Positions 32,152 through 41,307 of a DNA stretch of 41,307 nt are shown here, one piece after another (position 1 is the stretch's first letter; the number at the start of each line of letters is the position of its first letter). Source of the DNA: Nocardioidaceae bacterium (lineage in GTDB: Bacteria; Actinomycetota; Actinomycetes; Propionibacteriales; Nocardioidaceae); NCBI GenBank assembly GCA_009780515.1, contig WQZX01000025.1, positions 1 through 41,307 of the forward strand, written 5' to 3'. The notes under the pieces are model-generated. The model was not told where the DNA came from. It was given only the letters and a program-made list of their open reading frames with translations, and searched no databases. Position numbers and translations under genes: made by a program.

Positions 32152-33105
32152 ATGTTCACGATGGTGGCTGACGCGCAGGGGATCGTCCTGCGGTCGGCGG
32201 CGATTGCTGCCGGTCTGACCGATCACGACCTTTGGCGTGCCCGCAAAGCAGGGCAGATCGTACGGATGAGACAGGGCGCCTACGCCCTGACCCCGGTCTG
32301 GCACGAGTTGGACAGGCTGCAGCGTGTGGGATTGGTCATCGACGCCGTGCGGCAGCAGTACGCCGACTCACCCGTCGCCCTGTCGCACGCGAGTGCCTGC
32401 GTCGTACACGGCGGGCCGACATGGGATCTCGACCTCTCGCGGGTCCTCCTCACGAACCTCGCCGGACGAGGTGAGCGCAAGAGCGCCGGGGTGACTCATC
32501 ATCGTGGCTTGTGCCTGGCGGCCGACGTGACGCGTGACGAGCGGGGTTGGCTGATGGCGCCGGCACGCGCGGCCCTCGACACCGCCGCGGCCGCACCACT
32601 CGAGGCAGGGATCGCAGTGGCGGACTGGTACCTGAATCGGGGTCTCGCCACCCGCGAGGAGCTGGACGAGATGTTCGCACGGATGCGTCTGTGGCCGGGC
32701 ACCCTCCACCTCCATCGCATCCTGCATCTGTGCGACGGATCCGCCGAGTCGGTGGGGGAGACGCGGACGCGGCTGCTGCTCCGATCGCAGGGACTTCCGG
32801 CTGCCGTGCCTCAGCTCAGAGTGACGCACCCGAACGGTCGTCTGGTCGGACGCGTCGACTTCGCCTGGCCGGAGCACAGGACGATGCTCGAGTTCGACGG
32901 GCTGACCAAGTATCACCGCTACCGACGTCCGGGTGAGAGCATCGAGGAGATGGTGATCCGGGAGAAGCTGCGTGAGGATCGCCTGCGGGAGCTCACCGGC
33001 TGGATGATGATCCGGCTCGTCTGGGCGGATCTGGCGTCGCCCGCGACCACCGCCGACCGAATCCGTCGTTGCTTCGACGTGGCCGCTCGAGACCGAGCGT
33101 GGTGA
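32152..33105 (+). CDS. DUF559-like PD-(D/E)xK protein with AbiEi-type N-terminal HTH
   Basis: A 317-residue protein. The N-terminus (about 1-55) reads as the winged-helix domain of AbiEi-like antitoxins: VLRSAAIAAGLTDHDLWRAR then MRQGAYAL. The C-terminus carries a DUF559/Vsr-like nuclease core: D236 in GRVDFAWPEHR, then E247-x-D249 in MLEFDGLTKYHRY, followed by the helix EKLREDRLRELTGWMMIRL. This type is frequent in actinobacteria and has no established function. ATG 32152 is chosen because the domain begins there; ATG 32119 and 32161 are in frame. Third-position GC is somewhat lower than in the neighbours (for example TTG, ACA, CGA codons), which together with the flanking palindromes suggests a transferred cassette. 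It interrupts the steroid cluster between an SDR operon and fadA5. Confidence 0.75.
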   Translation: MFTMVADAQGIVLRSAAIAAGLTDHDLWRARKAGQIVRMRQGAYALTPVWHELDRLQRVGLVIDAVRQQYADSPVALSHASACVVHGGPTWDLDLSRVLLTNLAGRGERKSAGVTHHRGLCLAADVTRDERGWLMAPARAALDTAAAAPLEAGIAVADWYLNRGLATREELDEMFARMRLWPGTLHLHRILHLCDGSAESVGETRTRLLLRSQGLPAAVPQLRVTHPNGRLVGRVDFAWPEHRTMLEFDGLTKYHRYRRPGESIEEMVIREKLREDRLRELTGWMMIRLVWADLASPATTADRIRRCFDVAARDRAW

Positions 33106-33166
33106 CGTGCAGCGAGGGCCGGTACGAAGAACCTGGTAGTTGGACGACAAAGGTTGTTCGTCCATG

Positions 33167-33200
33167 TGACAGTTTCACCGGCCGGCCGGTGAAACTGTCA
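33167..33200. repeat. Perfect 34-bp palindrome, right copy
   Basis: This copy is identical to that at 31917-31950. It is preceded by an inverted repeat TTGGACGAC...GTTCGTCCA (33140-33164), so going outward from the gene both sides show a GGACGA-type hairpin and then the palindrome. It ends 5 bp before the stop codon of fadA5 (minus strand) and could also terminate that gene. Confidence 0.85.
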
Positions 33201-33205
33201 CGTCG

Positions 33206-37237
<4,032 letters not shown>

Positions 37238-37241
37238 GCAG

Positions 37242-37281
37242 CCGACCAGCCGACCAGCCGACCAGCCGACCAGCCGACCAG
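37242..37281. repeat. 8-bp tandem repeat CCGACCAG, five exact units
   Basis: Five perfect CCGACCAG units begin 4 bp after the inverted-repeat element and end 16 bp before the stop codon of the MOSC gene. They would be a likely site of slippage between strains. Confidence 0.9.
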
Positions 37282-37297
37282 CCGGGGCCCGCCCGTT

Positions 37298-37837
37298 TCA
37301 GACCAGCGTCAGCGGGAGGTGCGGCTCCGGAGGGAGCGTGACCTCGATCGTCGCGTCGGGGCGTACGACACCGCTGCGGCTGACGATGCCCATCACGCCG
37401 GCCAGGCGCTCGACCTCGTCGCCGCCGACCTTGCGGACGAGCCGCTTCGTCAACCCCTGCTGCAGGCCGTCGATCTGCACACACGGGTTGCGCAGGCCGG
37501 TCACCGTGATGACGGCGTCACCGACGGTGAGGCGGGCGCCGACGGGCAGGCCGAGCAGGTCGATGCCGCTCGTCGTGATGTTCTCGCCGAGGCCGCCGGG
37601 TGCGACGGCGAAGCCGTCGGCCGCGACGTCCTCGAACAGCTCCGCGTGGATCAGGTGCACCTGGCGCAGGTTCGGCTGCGACGGGTCCCGCCGGACCCGT
37701 GAGCGGTGCTGAACCGTCGCGCCGCAGTGGGCATCGCCGTCGACGCCGAGGCCCTCGAGCAGCAGGATCTCGTCGTACGACGCCTTGGAGAAAGTGTGCT
37801 CGGCGTCGCGGTGGACCGCGACGACCCGTGCACCCAC
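37298..37837 (-). CDS. MOSC domain protein
   Basis: A 179-residue stand-alone MOSC (molybdenum cofactor sulfurase C-terminal) domain. HTFSKASYDEILLLEGLGVD-type N-terminus, DAHCGATVQHRSRV, LIHAELFEDVA, PGGLGENITTSGIDLLGLPV and the conserved Cys in TGLRNPCVQIDGLQQGL fit the family, whose members bind sulfur/molybdenum cofactor or reduce N-hydroxylated compounds. The start is GTG 37837, 3 bp after the methionine aminopeptidase stop, so the two are co-transcribed. The substrate is unknown and there is no link to the steroid genes. Confidence 0.82.
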   Translation of the reverse strand: MGARVVAVHRDAEHTFSKASYDEILLLEGLGVDGDAHCGATVQHRSRVRRDPSQPNLRQVHLIHAELFEDVAADGFAVAPGGLGENITTSGIDLLGLPVGARLTVGDAVITVTGLRNPCVQIDGLQQGLTKRLVRKVGGDEVERLAGVMGIVSRSGVVRPDATIEVTLPPEPHLPLTLV

Positions 37838-37840
37838 GAC

Positions 37841-38608
37841 TCAGTCCCGAGCAGTGAGTACGACGGGGTCGCCGCTGGTGATGGCGATGGTGTGCTCGGT
37901 ATGCGCGCCGCGCGAGCCGTCGGCGGAGCGGATGGTCCAGCCGTCGGGATCGAACTGGATCTCGTCGGTGGTGTGAAGGAACCACGGCTCGATGGCGATG
38001 ACCAGGCCGGGCTTGAGCTTGAGACCGCGGCCCGCGCGCCCGTCGTTCGGGACGTGTGGCTCGCCGTGCATGGTGCGCCCGACGCCGTGGCCGCCGAACT
38101 GCAGGTTGACCTTCAGGCCGGCCTCGGCCGCGACGGATCCGATCGCGAACGAGATGTCGCCGAGCTTGTTGCCCGGCCGTGCGGCCGCGATGCCCGCGTC
38201 GAGCGCCCGCTGGGTGGTGTCGATGAGCGCCTGGTCCTTGGGGTCGGGGGTCCCGACGATGACCGAGAGCGCCGAGTCCGACACCCAGCCGTCGACCGAC
38301 GCCGCGAAGTCGACGGAGAGCAGGTCGCCGTCCTGGAGCGTGTAGTCGTGGGGGAGGCCGTGCAGCACGGCGTCGTTGACGCTGGTGCACAGGACCTTGC
38401 CGAACGGGCTCGCGCCGAAGGAGGGGTGGTAGTCGATGTAGCAGGACTCGGCACCCGCGTCGCGGATCATCTTGTGGGCCCGCTCGTCCAGCTCGAGCAG
38501 GTTGACCCCGACCGCCGCCTTGTCGGCGAGGCTGGTGATCACCGATGCCACGAAGCGCCCGGCGGGTCGCATCTGGTCGATCTGGGCGGGAGTGCGGAGC
38601 TCGATCAC
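37841..38608 (-). CDS. map: Type I methionine aminopeptidase
   Basis: A 255-residue M24A metallopeptidase that removes the initiator methionine. Metal ligands are visible as the two Asp in SVDFAASVDGWVSDSALS, the His in GGHGVGRTMHGEP, and Glu in AIEPWF and GAHTEHTIAI. The start is GTG 38608, preceded by TAGGCT (minus strand, 38615-38620) ending 6 nt upstream and no Shine-Dalgarno, so it is probably leaderless. Actinobacteria usually carry a further map gene beside adk/secY, so this is probably the second paralogue. Confidence 0.92.
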   Translation of the reverse strand: MIELRTPAQIDQMRPAGRFVASVITSLADKAAVGVNLLELDERAHKMIRDAGAESCYIDYHPSFGASPFGKVLCTSVNDAVLHGLPHDYTLQDGDLLSVDFAASVDGWVSDSALSVIVGTPDPKDQALIDTTQRALDAGIAAARPGNKLGDISFAIGSVAAEAGLKVNLQFGGHGVGRTMHGEPHVPNDGRAGRGLKLKPGLVIAIEPWFLHTTDEIQFDPDGWTIRSADGSRGAHTEHTIAITSGDPVVLTARD

Positions 38609-38639
38609 GTGACCAGCCTAGGGCGTAGGGTCACGAGCC
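38609..38639. promoter_or_regulatory. Compact divergent leaderless promoters
   Basis: Only 31 bp separate the map GTG and the thioesterase ATG. AGCCTA (38615-38620; TAGGCT on the minus strand) and TAGGGT (38626-38631) are -10-like hexamers pointing outward, placed 6 and 8 nt from the respective start codons. The two promoters must overlap, so only one polymerase can bind at a time. Confidence 0.5.
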
Positions 38640-39044
38640 ATGGAGGCACAGGCACCCGCGTCACTCCTCTCGCTCATGCCGTACGCCGGGTGGCTCGGTG
38701 TCGTGATCGACGAGGCCGCGCCCGAGCGGGTGGTCGGCGGGCTGGACTGGTCCGATGAGCGGTGCACGGCCGGGGGTGTCATGCACGGCGGGGCGCTGAT
38801 GTCCCTGGCCGACAGCATCGGGGCGGCCTGCGCGTTCCTGAACCTGCCCGACGGGGCAGCGACCTCGACGATCGAGTCGAAGACGAACTTCTTCCGCGGT
38901 GCCGGCTCGGGCAGGGTCACCGCCACCGCCGTACCGGTCCACGTGGGCCGCACCACCATCGCCGTGCAGACAGAGCTGCGTGACGACGCCGGAAGGCTGG
39001 TCGCGCTCGTGATGCAGACGCAGGCCGTCGTCGCGCCGCGCTAG
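38640..39044 (+). CDS. PaaI-like hot-dog thioesterase
   Basis: A 134-residue single hot-dog protein that hydrolyses acyl- or aryl-CoA thioesters. The catalytic motif GGVMHGGALMSLADSIGAAC (HGG followed by the acidic residue on the hot-dog helix) and the strand IESKTNFFRGAGSGRVTATA are typical of PaaI/YbgC-type enzymes. ATG 38640 appears to be leaderless. It may relieve dead-end CoA esters, but nothing in the sequence ties it to steroids. Confidence 0.82.
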   Translation: MEAQAPASLLSLMPYAGWLGVVIDEAAPERVVGGLDWSDERCTAGGVMHGGALMSLADSIGAACAFLNLPDGAATSTIESKTNFFRGAGSGRVTATAVPVHVGRTTIAVQTELRDDAGRLVALVMQTQAVVAPR

Positions 39045-39054
39045 GCGCGTGGCG

Positions 39055-39273
39055 TCAGGCGCCCTGGAACTCGATCCGGTTGCCGAACGGCTCCTCGACG
39101 CCGAGGTGGAGCACTGCCCCGGACGACTGGAACCAGCAGCCTCCACGGGCTGCGAGCACCGGTGGCTTGGGCACCTCGATCAATCCGAGGAGCGTGTTGT
39201 AGAAGGTGCGGGCGGCTTCTTCGCCGCCGCGAGGAATACCCACCTGTACGTGGTCGAGGCCGAGGATCGTCAT
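39055..39273 (-). pseudogene. Glyoxalase/VOC family gene with internal deletion
   Basis: The gene encodes 72 residues: an intact VOC N-terminal half (ILGLDHVQVGIPRGGEEAAR, then FYNTLLGL and CWFQSSGAVLHLGVEEPF) joined directly to the family's C-terminal strand FGNRIEFQGA. Complete single-module VOC proteins of this type are about 115-130 residues, with a helix and strands between the LHLGVE strand and the DPFGNRIE strand. About 45 residues are therefore missing, in frame, at a point where both sides would read (E/D)PFGNR, which suggests recombination at a CCGTTC microhomology. The start and promoter remain. It is probably non-functional. Confidence 0.65.
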
Positions 39274-39286
39274 GACACCGCCTGTC

Positions 39287-39300
39287 TCTTGATGTCAAGA
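39287..39300. promoter_or_regulatory. MarR-type palindrome upstream of the VOC gene
   Basis: TCTTGATGTCAAGA is an inverted repeat with 6-bp arms and a 2-nt centre, 13 bp before the VOC start. TTGACATCAAGA-like palindromes are common MarR-family operators. No MarR gene is in the window. Confidence 0.4.
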
Positions 39301-39334
39301 TACCTCGTGGATCACGCCCTCGTCGCTGTCCCGC

Positions 39335-39520
39335 TCAGACGGGGTGGTGCGAGCGCACCACCGCGACCAGGGTGCAGGCGACCGAGACGGCGAAGCAGGC
39401 CGCGACGACCCGGAACATCCAGGTGCTCGAGGTGAGCGCGGCGTTGGCCATGCTCGCGACCACGCAGGCACCGAGGACGAGCATCAGCCCGTCGAGCGCC
39501 CGGTGCGTCCACTTCCTCAT
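39335..39520 (-). CDS. Small two-helix membrane protein
   Basis: A 61-residue protein with a basic N-terminus (MRKWTHR) and two hydrophobic segments, LMLVLGACVVASMANAAL and FRVVAACFAVSVACTLVAVV, ending RSHHPV. No family is recognised. It may be leaderless (TACGCT ends 6 nt before the ATG). Coding status rests on the clean two-helix topology and actinobacterial codon use. Confidence 0.5.
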   Translation of the reverse strand: MRKWTHRALDGLMLVLGACVVASMANAALTSSTWMFRVVAACFAVSVACTLVAVVRSHHPV

Positions 39521-39612
39521 GGTTCGAGCGTAGGCCTCGACAGGCTCGCGCCGTGGCAGATCCGCGCAACGCGCCGCAGACTGCTGGCCCGACGCCGTAC
39601 GAGCTCGGGCGG

Positions 39613-40431
39613 TCAGTCGCGGAAGGTCGGGGTCCGCCCCTCCTTCCGCGCCGAGACGGCCTCCTCGAAGTTCTTGGTGAGCAGCCGGACGAGCAGCTGG
39701 CCGTGCCCCTCGGCCTGCATGTGCTGCTCGAGGCTGGCCGCGTCGAGGGATCCCCACAGGGTCTTCTTGGTGAGCTCGACGCCGGGGCGGCTCCAGCGCG
39801 TGATCGAGGCGGCGGTGTCGAGAGCGGCGTCGAGGACGGTGCCGTCCGGCACGACCCGCGAGACGAGACCGATGGTCGCGGCCTCGTCCGAGTCGACGTC
39901 GCGGCCGGTCAGCATGATCTCGGCGGCACGGGAGTGGCCGACGGACCGGGGGAGCAGGTAGGAGAGCCCGAGCTCGGAGGCGGTCAGGCCGTTGTTGATC
40001 CCGGCCGCGCGGAAGTACGCCGACTCCGCGGCGAGCCGTACGTCGCAGGCCAGCGCCAGGCACAGCCCACCGCCGATGGCCGCGCCGTTGACCGCGGCGA
40101 TGACCGGCTGGTGGATCCGGCGCAGCGTCAGGATCAGCTCGTCGAGGATCTCCATGGCCCGCAGCGCGATCGAGACCGGCGTCAGGCCGGCGATCCCCGG
40201 CATCCGCCCGCTCTCGCCGCTCTGGTCGGCGCCCGAGCAGAAGCCCTTGCCCGCGCCGGTGAGCACGATCGCCCGGACCGAGTTGTCCTCGCCGAGCGCG
40301 CGCAACCGGTCCCGGAGCGGCACCATGACGTCGAACGCCATGGAGTTCATCCGCTCCGGGCGGTTGAGCGTCACGACGGCGACGTCCCCGTCGCGGGGTC
40401 GGTCGACCAGCACGAAGCCGTCGTCGGTCAT
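39613..40431 (-). CDS. Enoyl-CoA hydratase, EchA19-like
   Basis: A 272-residue crotonase. VVTLNRPERMNSMAFDVMVP, GAGKGFCSGADQSGESG and VNGAAIGGGLCLALACDVRL form the CoA-binding and oxyanion sites, and GINNGLTASELGLSYLLPR holds a catalytic Glu position. Length, SGADQSG and linkage to an Ltp-type thiolase resemble EchA19 (Rv3516), which hydrates steroid enoyl-CoA esters during side-chain beta-oxidation. Its ATG overlaps the upstream thiolase stop as TGATG. The precise chain length handled is not evident. Confidence 0.82.
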   Translation of the reverse strand: MTDDGFVLVDRPRDGDVAVVTLNRPERMNSMAFDVMVPLRDRLRALGEDNSVRAIVLTGAGKGFCSGADQSGESGRMPGIAGLTPVSIALRAMEILDELILTLRRIHQPVIAAVNGAAIGGGLCLALACDVRLAAESAYFRAAGINNGLTASELGLSYLLPRSVGHSRAAEIMLTGRDVDSDEAATIGLVSRVVPDGTVLDAALDTAASITRWSRPGVELTKKTLWGSLDAASLEQHMQAEGHGQLLVRLLTKNFEEAVSARKEGRTPTFRD

Positions 40432-41307
40432 CAGGCGCTCGGCCTCTCGCTGCCGACGACCCACATCGCGAAGAACTGCGAGCCGCCGCCGTAGGCGTGG
40501 CCGAGCGCGCGCCTCGCGCCGTCGACCTGGTGGTCGCCGGCCTTGCCGCGCACCTGCAGCGCCGCCTCCGCGAAGCGGATCATGCCGCTGGCGCCGATCG
40601 GGTTCGAGGACAGCACGCCACCGCTCATGTTCACCGGCAGGTCGCCGTCCAGCGCGGTCGCGCCGGACTCGGTCATCCTCCAGCCCTCGCCCTCGGCGGC
40701 GAACCCGAGGTTCTCCATCCACATCGGCTCGAACCACGAGAACGGCACGTAGATCTCCGCGCAGTCGATCTCCTTGCGGGGATCGGCGATGCCCGTGCTC
40801 CTCCAGAGGTACGCCGCGGCATCCCGACCGGCGCGCGGGTTGGCCTGGTCGCGCTCGGCGTAGGCCAGCGGCTCCGAGCGCATGACCTGGCCGTGGATCC
40901 ACGCCGGGTCGGGTGTGCCGAGCCGGGCCACTGCGTCCTCCGAGGCGATCACCATGGCACAGGCCCCGTCGGAGGAGGGGCAGGTCTCGTCGTACCGGAC
41001 GGGGTCCCAGAGCATCTGGGAGGCGAGCACCGACTCGACGGTGGTGCCCTCGTTGTGCAGGTGGGCGTACGGGTTCTTCAGCGCGTTCTGGCGGTCCTTC
41101 GCCGCCACCATCGCGCCGACCTCGGTGGGCGCGCCGGAGCGGCGGATGTAGGAGCGCACGTGCGGCGCGAAGTAGCCGCCCGCGCCGGCGTGGACCGGCA
41201 TCGTGAACGGCACCGGGATCGACAGCGCCCACATCGCGTTGGACTCCGACTGCTTCTCGAAGGCGACCGTCAGGACGCGCTGGTGCACGCCGGACTGAAC
41301 GAGCGAG
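40431..41307 (-). CDS. Lipid-transfer-protein/SCP2-type thiolase, 5' end missing
   Basis: The visible 291 residues are the C-terminal three quarters of a thiolase-fold protein; the frame is open to the window edge and begins mid-gene (SLVQSGVHQRVLTVAFEKQS). FEKQSESNAMWALS, HLHNEGTTVESVLASQMLWD, SDGACAMVIASEDAV, CAEIYVPFSWFEPMW, NMSGGVLSSNPIGASGMIRF and AYGGGSQFFAMWVVG match Ltp3/Ltp4-like proteins (Rv3523/Rv3522). These act as thiolases or aldolases on steroid side-chain CoA esters. Which paralogue it is cannot be decided without the N-terminus. It is coupled to the EchA19-like gene by a TGATG overlap. Confidence 0.82.
   Translation of the reverse strand, partial: SLVQSGVHQRVLTVAFEKQSESNAMWALSIPVPFTMPVHAGAGGYFAPHVRSYIRRSGAPTEVGAMVAAKDRQNALKNPYAHLHNEGTTVESVLASQMLWDPVRYDETCPSSDGACAMVIASEDAVARLGTPDPAWIHGQVMRSEPLAYAERDQANPRAGRDAAAYLWRSTGIADPRKEIDCAEIYVPFSWFEPMWMENLGFAAEGEGWRMTESGATALDGDLPVNMSGGVLSSNPIGASGMIRFAEAALQVRGKAGDHQVDGARRALGHAYGGGSQFFAMWVVGSERPSA

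Noticed and set aside
37242..37281. Short regular repeats considered as a CRISPR array.
   Set aside because: Units are 8 bp with no spacers and no cas genes nearby; it is a simple tandem repeat.

Overview
The window is very GC-rich with tightly packed, translationally coupled operons and several likely leaderless genes. It is best read as the steroid (cholesterol/androstane) catabolic locus of a high-GC actinobacterium. Gene content and order match the KstR and KstR2 regulons of Mycobacterium and Rhodococcus in rearranged form. Intergenic repeats of the GGTCGAG...CTCGAGACC type and the interleaved secreted proteins suggest Nocardioidaceae (Nocardioides/Pimelobacter-like); that placement is an inference, since no 16S or other marker is present.

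Layout. Positions 1-140 hold a broken MFS transporter fragment. 147-5567 carries a MaoC hydratase and kstD on the minus strand, divergent from hsaE-hsaG-hsaF, with one KstR-type box between them. 5568-8230 holds a repeat element, a gene remnant, an AlkK-type acyl-CoA ligase and a methyltransferase. 8236-11964 is the hsaA-hsaD-hsaC-hsaB ring-cleavage operon behind two KstR boxes. 12007-14788 is an accessory island: a secreted trypsin-like protease, a 41-residue exported peptide ending in Cys-Cys, and a convergent HTH-TPR regulator. 14853-19379 (minus) is fadD3-fadE31-fadE32-fadE33. 19438-21534 is a large secreted Ig-like protein. 21799-25585 is fadE30-SDR-kstR2-fadA6. 25569-26718 holds a PilZ protein and a small membrane protein. 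26770-30230 (minus) is echA20-ipdA-ipdB-ipdC, divergent from two SDR genes (30271-31919). 31917-33200 is a DUF559-like gene bracketed by identical 34-bp palindromes. 33206-37066 holds fadA5 (minus) divergent from two tandem CYP125-family P450s, with a KstR box for each direction. 37298-39520 is housekeeping or unrelated (MOSC, methionine aminopeptidase, thioesterase, a deleted VOC gene, a small membrane protein). 39613-41307 is an EchA19-like hydratase and an incomplete Ltp-type thiolase.

Pathway logic. The CYP125 enzymes oxidise the sterol side-chain terminus; FadA5, the Ltp thiolase, the EchA19-like and MaoC hydratases serve side-chain beta-oxidation. KstD dehydrogenates ring A. HsaAB hydroxylates, HsaC cleaves and HsaD hydrolyses the aromatised ring A; HsaE, HsaF and HsaG take the dienoate to pyruvate and an acyl-CoA. 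FadD3 activates the C/D-ring propionate HIP, FadE30/FadE33 and the SDRs shorten it, and EchA20, IpdC, IpdAB and FadA6 open and degrade rings D and C. KstR-type boxes precede the upper-pathway genes. An identical 20-bp palindrome precedes the three HIP operons, the genes expected to be KstR2 targets.

Most notable are the secreted peptide/HTH-TPR regulator pair (a candidate peptide-signalling system), the palindrome-bracketed nuclease-like cassette, a roughly 110-bp inverted-repeat element present twice, and a 37-nt palindromic repeat that has entered the coding regions of fadE31 and kstR2.
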